From Streptomyces cirratus (GTDB lineage Bacteria; Actinomycetota; Actinomycetes; Streptomycetales; Streptomycetaceae), in the NCBI RefSeq assembly GCF_014650775.1, contig NZ_BMVP01000018.1, forward strand, positions 34,431 to 98,430: a stretch of 64,000 bases of DNA. The letters are read 5' to 3'. Below the pieces are notes generated by a model that searched no databases, had not been told where the DNA came from, and worked only from the letters and a program-made list of their open reading frames with translations. Positions 42,651 to 52,210 of this stretch are shown piece by piece (position 1 is the first letter of the stretch; the number at the start of each line of letters is the position of its first letter). A program made the position numbers and the translations under genes.

Positions 42651-42965
42651 CGGTGCGTGCCCCCTGCCCAAAGCCGCTGCCACACGCCGGACGCGTGCAC
42701 CGGTACCGCCGCCAGTTGGCAGCTTCTGGAGCCACCGTCACCCGGAAGGCACGATGGACTCCTGCACCGAGCCCGGCGGGGTCGGACGCCGGCTGGCCGC
42801 CGTGATCGACGACAGCGCAGGCCGCGTCGGCGGGCAGGTCGCGGTGCAGGCTCCGCCTCCCGGATCGGGTCTGCGGACGCTGCCGACGGACAGCGCTCCA
42901 GGACGCGCTCTCCCGCGAGGTCGGCGCGCACGAGGTCGCAGGCTGCGACCCGGCGAGAGGACCGT
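42651..42965. other. Intergenic region, nothing recognised
   Basis: Between the convergent methyltransferase and GCS2-type genes I see no gene, no strong hairpin and no recognised motif. Confidence 0.4.
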
Positions 42966-44438
42966 TCAGTCGACGGGCCAGGTGTGGACCGGGGCGTTCA
43001 TGTGCATGAAGTCCATGTACTGGCACGTCATCCGGCGCAACGACTCGTGGCGGCGCAGGTTGTCGTCGAGGTGGTGGAACATCTCCGACTGCCAGGTGGC
43101 GCCGTTGCGCCCGGCCACGCAGCGCTGTTCGATCACGCCCAGCAGTTGTTCGCGCCACATGTCGTCCATGCCCGTGGCTTCCAGGCCCCGGTGCGCCAGC
43201 GGCAGCAGTCGGCGCAGGACGAGTTCGGCGGCCGGTACCTCGCCCATGCCGGGCCAGTAGAGCGAGGCGTCGATGCCGTGCCGGGCGGCAAGGTGCAGGT
43301 TCTCTTCCGCGGCGGAGAAGGACATGCGGGACCACACCGGGCGCTCCTCCTCGACCAGCGCCCGGGTCAGGCCGAAGTAGAAGGCGCCGTTGGCGAGGAT
43401 GTCGGCCACGGTCGGCCCGGCCGGCAGGACCCGGTTCTCCACGCGCAGGTGCGGTTTGCCGTGGGCGACGGCGTACACGGGCCGGTTCCACCTGTAGATG
43501 GTTCCGTTGTGCAGACTCAGTTCTGCCAGCTCGGGCACGTTCCCCGCTTCGAGGGTGGCGTGCGGGTCCTCGTCCTCGCAGAGGGGCAGCAGCGCGGGGA
43601 AGTAGCGCTGGTTCTCCTCGAAGAGGTCGAACACGCTGGTGATCCAGCGCTCCCCGAACCACACCCTGGGCCGCACGCCCTGCACCTTGATCTCCTCGGG
43701 ACGGGTGTCGGTGGCCTGCTCGAACAGCGGGATACGGGTCTCGCGCCACAGTTCCTTGCCGAACAGGAAGGGCGCATTGGCGGCGAGGGCGACCTGGACC
43801 CCCGCGATGGCCTGGGCCGCGTTCCAGTAGGGGGCGAAGTCACCGGGAGCGACCTGGAGATGGAACTGGACGCTGGTGCAGGCCGCCTCGGGGGTGATCG
43901 TGTCGGCGTACGCCCGCAGCCTCTCGACCCCGTCGACCGCAATCCGCAGGTCCTCGCCGCGGGCCGCGAACACCTGCTCGTTCAGGAGGTGGTAGCGCGG
44001 GTTCTCCGAGAGGGCGTGCCCTCCCACGTCCTTCTGCTGGAGCGTCGGCAGGATGCCGATCATGACGAGGTGGGCGCCGACCGTCGCGGCCCTTTCCTCG
44101 GCGTGATTGAGCGCGTCACGGATCTCACGCTCCCAGGCATCGGGGCCGCCCTCGGCCAGCCGCCGGGGCGGCAGGTTGATCTCCAGGTTGAAACGGCCCA
44201 GCTCAGTCGACCAGGCGGGGTCTGCGATGGCGGCGAGAACGTCGCTGTTGCGCATGGCCGGCTCGCCGGAACCGTCGACCAGGTTGAGCTCGATCTCGAG
44301 GCCGACCTGGGGCCGCTCATAGTCGAACCGGGCCTCGCGCAGCATGCGGGCGAACGCGTCGAGGCAGGACTGCGTCTTGTTCCGGTAGCGGCGCCGGTCC
44401 TCCCGGGTGAACATCAACGCCGGGACATCCCGTCCCAT
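42966..44438 (-). CDS. Glutamate-cysteine ligase (GCS2)-family ATP-dependent ligase
   Basis: The 490-residue protein has GCS2-type features. VGLEIELNLVDGSGEP near residue 46 carries the metal-binding Glu residues. FNLEINLPPRRL, HLVMIGILPTLQQKD, CTSVQFHLQVAPGDFAPYWN and HLRVENRVLPAGPTVAD follow in order. The family joins an amine to a glutamate side chain via gamma-glutamyl phosphate. Members about 490 residues long in Streptomyces are not the mycothiol or ergothioneine enzymes proper, so the product is uncertain. GGGAGG precedes ATG 44438. Confidence 0.88.
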   Translation of the reverse strand: MGRDVPALMFTREDRRRYRNKTQSCLDAFARMLREARFDYERPQVGLEIELNLVDGSGEPAMRNSDVLAAIADPAWSTELGRFNLEINLPPRRLAEGGPDAWEREIRDALNHAEERAATVGAHLVMIGILPTLQQKDVGGHALSENPRYHLLNEQVFAARGEDLRIAVDGVERLRAYADTITPEAACTSVQFHLQVAPGDFAPYWNAAQAIAGVQVALAANAPFLFGKELWRETRIPLFEQATDTRPEEIKVQGVRPRVWFGERWITSVFDLFEENQRYFPALLPLCEDEDPHATLEAGNVPELAELSLHNGTIYRWNRPVYAVAHGKPHLRVENRVLPAGPTVADILANGAFYFGLTRALVEEERPVWSRMSFSAAEENLHLAARHGIDASLYWPGMGEVPAAELVLRRLLPLAHRGLEATGMDDMWREQLLGVIEQRCVAGRNGATWQSEMFHHLDDNLRRHESLRRMTCQYMDFMHMNAPVHTWPVD

Positions 44439-44594
44439 CGGACCTCCCGCGTCCCCCGGCGCTCGGGTCCGGGTGCTCGTGGGCGTTCTCCCTCCAGCGT
44501 CGCACGCCGCGCGCGGCAGCGCCCGCGGCGCCGGGAATCCACGAGCTGTCGCTGTCCCTGTGCGGGAGGATCTCGTCGAGAATCACCTCTGCGC

Positions 44595-46307
44595 TCAGGC
44601 CGGGCTGAGGGCCGACGGCGGGCGCCGCTCGACCAGGCGGTGTGCCGCACCGTCCCGGTCCGGGCTCGTTGGTGTGGATACCGGAGCAGTCAGATACGGG
44701 ACCGGCACCGAGGCTGCGACGGACGGCCAAGGTCCCGGCCGCCGTAGGCGGGATGGGCTGCCGCCGGTCCTCACCGCGCGGCGCCGGGCGGCGCCGGGCG
44801 GCGCCGGGCGCGTCGAGGGTGCCAGATATGCGCGGTATCCGGGCTGGTCCGGCAGGCTGGGCAGCGGATGGGGGCGCCAGTTGCGGGCCCAATGCGGCGG
44901 TTGAAGGTCTCCTGGCACGAGCACTGCCGTCGGCCGGGTCCGCGCCAGGGCCATGAGCCCGTCGGCGGTGATGCTGCCGTCATGGCCCCCGTACACCTGC
45001 CGGGCAGCGCATCCGGTGGCGAACGCGGCACGGACCGCCTCCGTGCCACTGAGGATGCAGGGCGGCCGCACGCCCAGGCGGCGTAGTTCGCCGGCTACTG
45101 CGGTGAACGCCACTCGCTCCGCGCGGCTGCGGGCCGCCGCACCCCCAGCGATCGTGAACTGCAGCGCCAGATGGGCGACCAGGACGGCACAGAGCGCGCC
45201 CAGGGCGAGCGGGCGGGTTCGCCACGCAGCGATCAGCTGTGTCAGGCACAGTCCGACCGGGATGGCGAGCAGCGCGTATGCGGGCAGCAGAAAGCGCGGA
45301 GCCGCATATCCGATCATCAAGAGGTAGGGCAGGGCAAGGAACAGCGCGACCGCAGTGGGCACGGCGACCAGCTGCACCCTTCCCTTGCGGTATGCGGCGA
45401 AGAGCGCGCCCGCGGTCAGCGGTGGCAAGGCGAACCACCACAGGGCCGTGTAAGGCCGTGACCACGGCCCATCGCACGGACGGCACAGGGTCCGGCCGCC
45501 GAGCGAGCGCATCTGGTCGGCGAACGCCGGGTTCCAGCCCAGACCGCCTTGGATCTCACTCGCCCTTCGGAGCCTGGGCAGGAGGCCGCCGTACCGAAGG
45601 TGGGCCTCGACGGCCCATTCCGCGCCGCCCACGACGAGCCCGACAACCAGAGCCGCCGCAAGCGCGGGTCGCCGCCAAGGGGGAACGGCCAACGCGGCGC
45701 AGAGCAGAGATATGACCAGCCATACCGCGTCACCGGGACGCATGAGTGCGGCGAACGCCACCCCCGAGGCGACGCCGGCCAGCGCGATGCGGTCCCCGGG
45801 ATTCCGGGCGGCCCTCAGGAAGCACCCGACGGTGAAGAGCGCCCCGAAGGCCACCCAGAGATTCGGCATGGCCTGGGGACCGTAGAACACGGTGATCCAC
45901 AGCCCCGCGAACAGGCCGCCCGCCAGAGCGAGCGCGGGGGTGGGAAGCAGCCGCCTCCACACCCACAGGGAGAGCAGTAGTGCCGCTGCCGACAGAACCG
46001 CCAGATAGACCCGTAGTACCGGCACGGAGGAGGTGATCGCGGCGACCGGGGCCACCAAGTAGGTGATTCCGCGGGCGCGCGGGGCGCTGAAGAACGCGGC
46101 CGGAGAGGCACGGGAGACCTGGCTGACGTACACCGTCTCGTCCCACCCCAGGCCGGTCCCCGGTACGACGAGGAAAAGCTGGACCACGGCGTACCCGGCG
46201 GCGACGGCGCCCAGCCGAATCAGGTCTCCTGAGCGGCCCCGGACCGTGATGGAGCCGGCCCGGGCGTTCGGCGGCGGACTCAGCACCACGAATGCCTTGT
46301 CGGGCAT
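44595..46307 (-). CDS. GT-C-like multispan membrane protein
   Basis: The 570-residue product has about ten to eleven transmembrane helices. An early luminal loop has an acidic motif (GLGWDETVYVSQVSR), as in GT-C glycosyltransferases of the mannosyltransferase/ArnT type, which use polyprenyl-phosphate sugars. The C-terminal 170 residues are extracytoplasmic (CILSGTEAVRAAFATGCAAR, VLVPGDLQPPHWARNW). GGAGG lies seven bases before ATG 46307. It sits next to a polysaccharide deacetylase and an esterase in the same orientation, suggesting a role in an extracellular polysaccharide. Donor and acceptor are unknown. Confidence 0.78.
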   Translation of the reverse strand: MPDKAFVVLSPPPNARAGSITVRGRSGDLIRLGAVAAGYAVVQLFLVVPGTGLGWDETVYVSQVSRASPAAFFSAPRARGITYLVAPVAAITSSVPVLRVYLAVLSAAALLLSLWVWRRLLPTPALALAGGLFAGLWITVFYGPQAMPNLWVAFGALFTVGCFLRAARNPGDRIALAGVASGVAFAALMRPGDAVWLVISLLCAALAVPPWRRPALAAALVVGLVVGGAEWAVEAHLRYGGLLPRLRRASEIQGGLGWNPAFADQMRSLGGRTLCRPCDGPWSRPYTALWWFALPPLTAGALFAAYRKGRVQLVAVPTAVALFLALPYLLMIGYAAPRFLLPAYALLAIPVGLCLTQLIAAWRTRPLALGALCAVLVAHLALQFTIAGGAAARSRAERVAFTAVAGELRRLGVRPPCILSGTEAVRAAFATGCAARQVYGGHDGSITADGLMALARTRPTAVLVPGDLQPPHWARNWRPHPLPSLPDQPGYRAYLAPSTRPAPPGAARRRAVRTGGSPSRLRRPGPWPSVAASVPVPYLTAPVSTPTSPDRDGAAHRLVERRPPSALSPA

Positions 46308-46476
46308 CGGCGTACCTCCGGGGCAAGGGGCGTGGGCGCACCACCCTGCCCGACCGAGGACGACCACGCCATTTCGGGCGGCAGTCGGCCGAATCAACGG
46401 GCATGACGGCCGCACCGGCCGGGGTCCGTGCGCATCGCTCGACTGGTCTGCTGCGGCTTCCGGCGGGGCGCTACGG

Positions 46477-47322
46477 TCAGTCGGAGGGTGCGTTCCAGTA
46501 GGCCCGGCCCGGTGCGGGCCGGCGGGGGGCGAAGAGCTGCGAGACGGTCACGGGGGTGAGGCCGCGCCGCCGCAGGCCGTCGATGATCGCGGGCACAGCG
46601 GGAACGGTGCCCGGGTAGACGTCGTGGAGGAGGATGATCCCGTCGCGCTGGGCGCCCTGGAGGACGCGGCTCGTGATGACTTCGGGGTCGTGGTCGCGGT
46701 AGTCCTTCGCCGTTACGGTCCACAGGATCTGTGCGAGGCCGAGGGAGCGGCAGACCTCGGCGACACGCGGGTTGGTCAGCCCCTGAGGCGGGCGCATCAA
46801 GGTGGGGGTGCGACCGGTGAGTTCCTTGACTCGTTCTTGGAGAAGGACGAGCTCGTGGCGGATCTCCTCTGCTGAGGCCTCGGTCAGGTGTTTGTGCGTC
46901 CAGGTGTGGTTGCCCAGTTCATGCCCCTCGGAGGCCTCTCTCCGTACGAGTTCGGGACGGGTCAGCGTGTTCTTTCCCAGGAGGAAGAACGTCACGTTGA
47001 CACCCTTGGCCCGGAGGATGTCCAGCAGGCGCGCCGTGTCGGGGCCCGGGCCTGCATCGAAAGTCAGAGCGACGCAGTGGATCTTGCGACAGTCGACGGG
47101 TACCGGCCGCACGGGAACCGGTGATGGCGTCGCGCTCCGGACCGGCCGTGAAACGCCGGAGGAGGCGGGAGCGGGCTTGGCACTGGGAACCGGAGCCGGC
47201 TGCGCGGAGCCACAGGCGCCAATGGCGAAGGCTGCGGCGAGGCCGGTCAACGACCGTACGAGATGGCGGCGAGCGCCCACAGGTCCATCGGTACCGAGTT
47301 CACGAGCGTTGTTCGGGGTCAA
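46477..47322 (-). CDS. Lipoprotein polysaccharide deacetylase (CE4, NodB-like)
   Basis: The 281-residue protein has a lipoprotein signal (LTGLAAAFAIGAC, Cys37) and a NodB/CE4 domain from residue 85. Motif 1 is VALTFDAGPG, although the usual TFDDGP has Ala in place of the second Asp. Motif 2 is ELGNHTWTHKHL (HxxxH metal ligands), motif 3 is LMRPPQGL and the C-terminal motif is IILLHDVYPGT. TFDAGPG instead of TFDDGPG is found in some active members. The start is TTG 47322, overlapping the esterase stop (TTGA). It removes N-acetyl groups from a wall or capsule glycan, target unknown. Confidence 0.86.
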   Translation of the reverse strand: MTPNNARELGTDGPVGARRHLVRSLTGLAAAFAIGACGSAQPAPVPSAKPAPASSGVSRPVRSATPSPVPVRPVPVDCRKIHCVALTFDAGPGPDTARLLDILRAKGVNVTFFLLGKNTLTRPELVRREASEGHELGNHTWTHKHLTEASAEEIRHELVLLQERVKELTGRTPTLMRPPQGLTNPRVAEVCRSLGLAQILWTVTAKDYRDHDPEVITSRVLQGAQRDGIILLHDVYPGTVPAVPAIIDGLRRRGLTPVTVSQLFAPRRPAPGRAYWNAPSD

Positions 47323-48344
47323 GAGAACTGCCGCCCCAGGAAGTCGAGCATCGGCTCCGCCGCGACGCTCCAGTAGGACCAGCCGTGGACGCCCCGCTGA
47401 AGGACTGCCTCGGGGTTCACTCCGCGGGCCGCGAAGACGGTGCGCAGGTCTTTGGTTCCCGGCAGGAAGTTGGCGTCCTCGGTCCCGCACCCGAGGTACC
47501 AGCGGGTGCGCCGCAGCCGCGCGGGCGCGGTGCGCCGGATGACGGCGGCCAGGTTGTAACTCATGAAGCGCTCCGTCAACCGGGCGGTTCCGGCCCGGTC
47601 CCTGCCGAAGGCATGGCCGAAGAAGCGGTTCCACTCCTTCATCGGCATCGCGCGGTAGCCCTCGTCGGTGAAGTGTGCCGTGCTCAGCCCGGCGGCGGCG
47701 CAGAACAGGCCCTGGTACCGCAGTGCGTACCACAGCGCGCCGTAGCCCCCTATGGAGAGCCCGGCCACGGACCTGTTCCCCGCCCGGCCGCCGAGCCCGT
47801 GGGCCCGTTCGACGGTCGGGACGAACTCCTGGATGAACATGTCCTCGTAGCGCAGGGCGTCGGTGCCGGAGCCGGCGTCGTTGATGTAGAACGTCTCGTC
47901 CTGGCCTCCCCCGGGCTTGCCGGGGTCGCGCCGGGCATCGGGCATGACGAGGGCGCACGCCGGGATCCGGCCGGCCGCGATGGCCCGTTCCAGGGTGGGC
48001 ACGATGCCTCCCTTGACGACCCAGTCGGTGTGTTTACCGCTCACCCCGTGCAGCAGGAACAGGACCGGGATCCCGCCGTCCTGCCCGCCGCGCCGGGGCA
48101 CGGAGCTCACCGCGGCGGGCAGGTAGAGGCTGTACGGGACGTCCCGGCCGAGTAGCCGGCTGTGCACGGTCAGGTCGGTGCGCAGCGAGCCGGTCCCGGA
48201 GGCGGACGCCGCGGGCTGGGTGGCGGACGGCGCCGGTCCCGGCGCCCCGGGGCGGCCGCGTAGCAGGAATGCCGCGGCTACGGCCGCGAGCGATCCGCCG
48301 GTCCCGGCCGTGAGCAGGGAGCGGCGCGCGGGAAATTTGACCAT
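47319..48344 (-). CDS. Exported esterase D/putative esterase-family alpha/beta hydrolase
   Basis: The 341-residue protein has a Tat-like signal (ARRSLLTAGTGGSLAAVAAA). The hydrolase domain contains LFLLHGVSGKHTDWV (oxyanion region), nucleophile Ser in VAGLSIGGYGALWYA near residue 206, and His in QRGVHGWSYW. Related enzymes deacetylate xylan or transfer mycolyl-type groups (antigen 85-like). GAGGGA precedes ATG 48344. It is translationally coupled to the polysaccharide deacetylase, so the pair probably removes O- and N-acetyl groups from the same extracellular glycan, an inference. Confidence 0.88.
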   Translation of the reverse strand: MVKFPARRSLLTAGTGGSLAAVAAAFLLRGRPGAPGPAPSATQPAASASGTGSLRTDLTVHSRLLGRDVPYSLYLPAAVSSVPRRGGQDGGIPVLFLLHGVSGKHTDWVVKGGIVPTLERAIAAGRIPACALVMPDARRDPGKPGGGQDETFYINDAGSGTDALRYEDMFIQEFVPTVERAHGLGGRAGNRSVAGLSIGGYGALWYALRYQGLFCAAAGLSTAHFTDEGYRAMPMKEWNRFFGHAFGRDRAGTARLTERFMSYNLAAVIRRTAPARLRRTRWYLGCGTEDANFLPGTKDLRTVFAARGVNPEAVLQRGVHGWSYWSVAAEPMLDFLGRQFS

Positions 48345-48819
48345 GGTTCCCTCACCGTCGGCAACGTACGTTCGTCCCGCCGTCCTCGGCCGGTGCCCGG
48401 CGGTCCGAATGCGGCGAAACCCACGCCCTGCGCCGGGTGTGCGAACAGCCGGTGCTCGTAGCCGCTCCCAGGCGAGGGAGCCGCGGGGCTCCTTCCCTCG
48501 CGCGGCCGGGCGTTCACAGGACGGGAACATGACACGCCCGGCACCCTCATCGGGGCAAGCAGCCACGCCGACCCGTCCGCCGGGGTCATCACCCAGGGGG
48601 CTCCTGGCTACGGACGTCGGCGCAACCAGGTCAGCTGTCGCCCACGCCGCGCGGTCGGCGCACAGGTCCTTTCCCCATGGTCCCCCGTCGTCACCCGGTT
48701 CGGGAGGCGGCGGGGGCCGTGGTGTCCGTTGTGGAGTCCCAGCCTCGTGCAGGTCGCCCCGCTGCCACAGCGCATACCGGAACCGTCGTTCGCGCCGGAG
48801 TGCAGGCCGGTCACGGCGT
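48345..48819. other. Intergenic region, nothing but a short hairpin
   Basis: No gene is supported. GGGAGCC-GCGG-GGCTCC near 48475-48495 is a short hairpin that might end transcription of the patatin gene. I see nothing else. Confidence 0.4.
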
Positions 48820-51800
48820 TCACTTCCTCGGCTTCTGCCACTTCCGCAGTCGCCAAGCAAGGACTTTCCGACGCCGCCTGTCAGGACGCGCTGCCCCGGC
48901 CTTGGTGCCGATGTGGTGCCCGAGCTCCCGGTAGGCGTCGAACTGGGCATGATCGAACCACTGGTCGAAGGTGGCCTGGCGGGGAAAGGCCTTCTCCCTG
49001 AGGGCGTAACTGAGCAGCTCGTACGGCATGTCGCGGGTCAGACTGGCCTTCACGAAGATGATCGTCCCCTTTGTGTCGGCCGGCGTGCCGGGCGAGAACT
49101 GGACCGGCTCGGGATATTCGATCGTGCCGCGCACCACGCTGGTGGCGGAGAACCGGGCGTTCAGCGCGGCCATCGGCGTCTCGGGCGGGAGCGGTGCGGC
49201 GCTTCCGGGTACCAGGTCCAGCAGGTTCTGTCCCTCGCCCGTGAAGGTGATCTTCACTCCGAGGTCTTCGTAGGCGAGCGTGACCGCCTGCGCGAGGGTG
49301 GTGGCCAGCGGCGGCGTGTCCCCTGAGGAGTCGATGACGTAGATCGTCCGGCAGCGGAGCCGGAGCGTTTCGACCAGACCGAGATTGTCGAAGTGCCCGC
49401 CGTCCGTGCACAGCAGCAAGGGAGTGGTGTCCGAGTACCAGCCCACCAGTTCCTGCAGCTGGTACCGCAGCCGCCGCACCCGCGGCAGCCGCGGCATGAA
49501 CCGGCACGGTGCGTACTTCGCCAGTTCCGCGAGGTAGAGCGGGTTGGGGACCCAGGTGCCCAGCCGCACGTTGGACAGGGCGAGCAGCCGCTCCATGAAC
49601 ATCGTCTGGGTGCCCATCGCGGAGGCGAAGGCCGCTCCTGACACGGCGACGGCGGACTGTACGGTCAGGTCGCGTCCGATCAGCGCGGGGGCCGTTTTCT
49701 GCAGGGTCTCGGTGCGGACCCAGCCCGTGTCGGGGCCACCGCAGTAGTCGGAGGCGAAGGTGAAGGGCACTGCGGGGCGCCCGGGGGCGGTCCGGTTGCG
49801 CAGCGAGATGGCGGCCGAGGCGGCGAAGATGACCTGGGGGAAGCCCTGCACCCGCTCCGCGTAGGGGTCCAGCGGGGTCGGCTCGTGGTTGTAGTCGTAC
49901 GGCAGGGCGCCCACCGAGCCGTCCTTCAGCACCGCGCGCCGGACGGCGAAGGCACTCGCGAGGCGTTGGCGGTAGAAGGGGTGCAGGCTGAAGGTGGTCT
50001 GGTCGATCACGAGCGACAGCACGACCAGGGCGATCGGGATTCCGGCCTTCCACCAGACGTCCCAACTGCCGGCGTAAACGGCGACCCAGGACATGAGGGC
50101 GAGGTAGAAGAACGCGACCAGGAGCAGTACCAGCCAGCACACCAGCAGTTTCACCCAGCCGGCGCCGACCTGAACCACGAGGGACGGACCGCCCTTGCCG
50201 AACAGACCCGCTTTCTCGCCGTCCGGCTTCAACTCCTTCACCGTCTTGTGGACGACGGTGAACCAGGTGCCGACCGCAGCCGCCGTCGCCGTGAGCGCGG
50301 CGAGCAGCGACAGCCCCCTGCCGTCGTTGTACACCACCCCCTGCTCGTGCGCGAGCCAGGCGAAGAACCAGATCACCGCCGGAAGGACGATGGAGATGAG
50401 GGCGACCGCCAGGGCAATGGCCACGATCGTGTTCACGATGCCGCGGAGCCAGGCGGGGCGGGACTTCATGTCCCGCGCCCCTACGAAGGCGGCTCCCACG
50501 GACAGCAGACCTGCCAGGCCCAACAGGGCGAGAACGGGATGCCAGGCGTTCGGATACAACTGGAAGGACGGCAGGACCACCTGCGGGGACACGGGACACT
50601 TCGCGACGGCCGGTCCTTGACACGTCGGCGCATACGCCTGCACCTGCGGCATGAAGCGGTGCAGGTCGGTCAGTGGAAGGTGCGAGTAGAACGCGTTCAG
50701 GAACTGTCCTGTCACGGTGAAGACCAGCGCCAGCATGCCGAAGGAGACGGCCATGCCCCGCAGCACCGCCCCCGCGGCGTGCATCCTCTCCTTGGGCGTA
50801 TCAGCCAGGTACTTGGCGTGGCGGCGGATGTGGTCTTCCTCGGGGCTGCCCGGCGCGAACGCGTCGGCGGGCTCGGCAAGGCCGGGCCGCACCGAAGGGT
50901 TCCCGTCCGCGTCCTTGAGCCGAGCACCGGTCAGGGCCAGCTGGAGGGCTCCGGCTGTGTACCCGCCTCCGGACACGGCCACCAGATAGTCCGCCTTGAG
51001 CAGTTGCTCGCGCAGCGCCTGCAGCGCGCCCAGGGTGATCGAGGCCGACCGGATACCTCCACCGGAAACGCAGAAGCCGAGCTCCGCGGGCTTTCGATCC
51101 GGCGGCTGGTACGCACGCGTGCGCCAGCGGGTGACCGTGGTGGCGTCGGGCTCCTGAGCCGGGGCCTGGTGTGGATGTGCCGGGTCGGGGGCGGTCCACT
51201 CGGGCAGGGGCTCCCAGTCGTGGGGCGCGGCGGGCGGAAGGATCACGTCGGGGTGGGTGCGCTGGCACTCCGTCTCGTCGGCAGGCCGATTGGTGTGGGC
51301 GACGACGGGACGGGCATGGCTGTCCCGCGCGCTTTCCAAGAAGGCGGGAGCCTGCACACGACGGCAGTAGAGGGTGACGACGATCAGCGCGGCCGCTGCC
51401 ACCAGGGGGATGACGAGCGCCCACTTCACTTGGGCGAAGTAGGTCGCCCACTGCAGGTTCCGCTCCAGATCACGCTCCGCGGCGCCCCGCAAGACACCGG
51501 CCCAGGGCAGTGCAGGACCGTCCGGGGCGGCCTTGATCCGGTCCAGGGCCTTCCAGAGGAAGATGTTCTCCACACAGTCCGCCGCCAGCGCGACGGGGGT
51601 GAGAAGGAGTGCGCGCCAGGCCCACAGGCGGGTGGACTTCCGGTAGAGGAGCAGGTGCCCAAGTCCGAAAGCCCCGGCGAGGGCCGCTCCGTATCCGGGG
51701 ATGAACCAGCGCCAGTCCAGTACGAGGCCGTCCTGGAAGAGCTTGGACCCGCCTCCGTCCTTGACGATGGCGCGGGCCTTGTCTGCCGTCGCCGCGAACT

Positions 51801-51960
51801 GCAGCAGCAGTTCGCCGTCCTCCGAGGGTCTTGCCCGGAACGGCGGATCTGCCCCGTACCAGAGGATCATGAAGAGACCGGCGGCGAGCCCGAACAGGCA
51901 CAACCCCACCGCCCAGCCCGGAACGTCTCTCAGTTTCAACGGCGTCTGAGCACTCGACAT
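48820..51960 (-). CDS. Large membrane-bound patatin-like phospholipase
   Basis: This 1046-residue protein combines N-terminal helices (about four, residues 15-215) with a patatin-type lipase split by a central membrane region. The oxyanion loop is FCVSGGGIRSASIT near residue 315, the nucleophile elbow is VAVSGGGYTAGALQ near 347, and the catalytic Asp is in LLLCTDGGHFDNLG near 865. Six or so further helices lie between residues 415 and 690. Patatins hydrolyse acyl esters of phospholipids, releasing free fatty acids. Start ATG 51960 fits the first membrane helix. It lies downstream of the peroxidase island and, after the IS5 relic, could be its lipid-supplying member. Confidence 0.85.
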   Translation of the reverse strand: MSSAQTPLKLRDVPGWAVGLCLFGLAAGLFMILWYGADPPFRARPSEDGELLLQFAATADKARAIVKDGGGSKLFQDGLVLDWRWFIPGYGAALAGAFGLGHLLLYRKSTRLWAWRALLLTPVALAADCVENIFLWKALDRIKAAPDGPALPWAGVLRGAAERDLERNLQWATYFAQVKWALVIPLVAAAALIVVTLYCRRVQAPAFLESARDSHARPVVAHTNRPADETECQRTHPDVILPPAAPHDWEPLPEWTAPDPAHPHQAPAQEPDATTVTRWRTRAYQPPDRKPAELGFCVSGGGIRSASITLGALQALREQLLKADYLVAVSGGGYTAGALQLALTGARLKDADGNPSVRPGLAEPADAFAPGSPEEDHIRRHAKYLADTPKERMHAAGAVLRGMAVSFGMLALVFTVTGQFLNAFYSHLPLTDLHRFMPQVQAYAPTCQGPAVAKCPVSPQVVLPSFQLYPNAWHPVLALLGLAGLLSVGAAFVGARDMKSRPAWLRGIVNTIVAIALAVALISIVLPAVIWFFAWLAHEQGVVYNDGRGLSLLAALTATAAAVGTWFTVVHKTVKELKPDGEKAGLFGKGGPSLVVQVGAGWVKLLVCWLVLLLVAFFYLALMSWVAVYAGSWDVWWKAGIPIALVVLSLVIDQTTFSLHPFYRQRLASAFAVRRAVLKDGSVGALPYDYNHEPTPLDPYAERVQGFPQVIFAASAAISLRNRTAPGRPAVPFTFASDYCGGPDTGWVRTETLQKTAPALIGRDLTVQSAVAVSGAAFASAMGTQTMFMERLLALSNVRLGTWVPNPLYLAELAKYAPCRFMPRLPRVRRLRYQLQELVGWYSDTTPLLLCTDGGHFDNLGLVETLRLRCRTIYVIDSSGDTPPLATTLAQAVTLAYEDLGVKITFTGEGQNLLDLVPGSAAPLPPETPMAALNARFSATSVVRGTIEYPEPVQFSPGTPADTKGTIIFVKASLTRDMPYELLSYALREKAFPRQATFDQWFDHAQFDAYRELGHHIGTKAGAARPDRRRRKVLAWRLRKWQKPRK

Positions 51961-52089
51961 GCAGGCAAAGTAGTCACCGGAGCGCGATTCGTAATCGATG
52001 CGCGCCCTACGCAAGGCAGCGCAGACCCACTCAGCGCACCCGTGCCCGCCGGAGCACGGTCGGACGCTCGCGTCCGGGGCACAGGCCGA

Positions 52090-52205
52090 CGCTGCGTGAA
52101 TTCGTCGGGGTCGTACCCCCGGTCGGCGTACAGACGACGGGCTTGCGTCGGGGCCGCGCCCAAGCCCCCGGCTCGGTGGGGCCGTCCAGCACGGGCACCA
52201 GACCG
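52090..52205 (-). pseudogene. IS5-family transposase fragment
   Basis: The minus strand reads LVPVLDGPTEPG in one frame and RRLYADRGYDPDEFTQRR in another. Together they match the IS5 segment LLDxIPPxRG...RRLYADRGYDHDKYR around the second catalytic Asp. Only about 40 codons remain. It lies between the patatin gene and the alpha-dioxygenase-like gene. Confidence 0.65.
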
Positions 52206-52210
52206 GGGCC

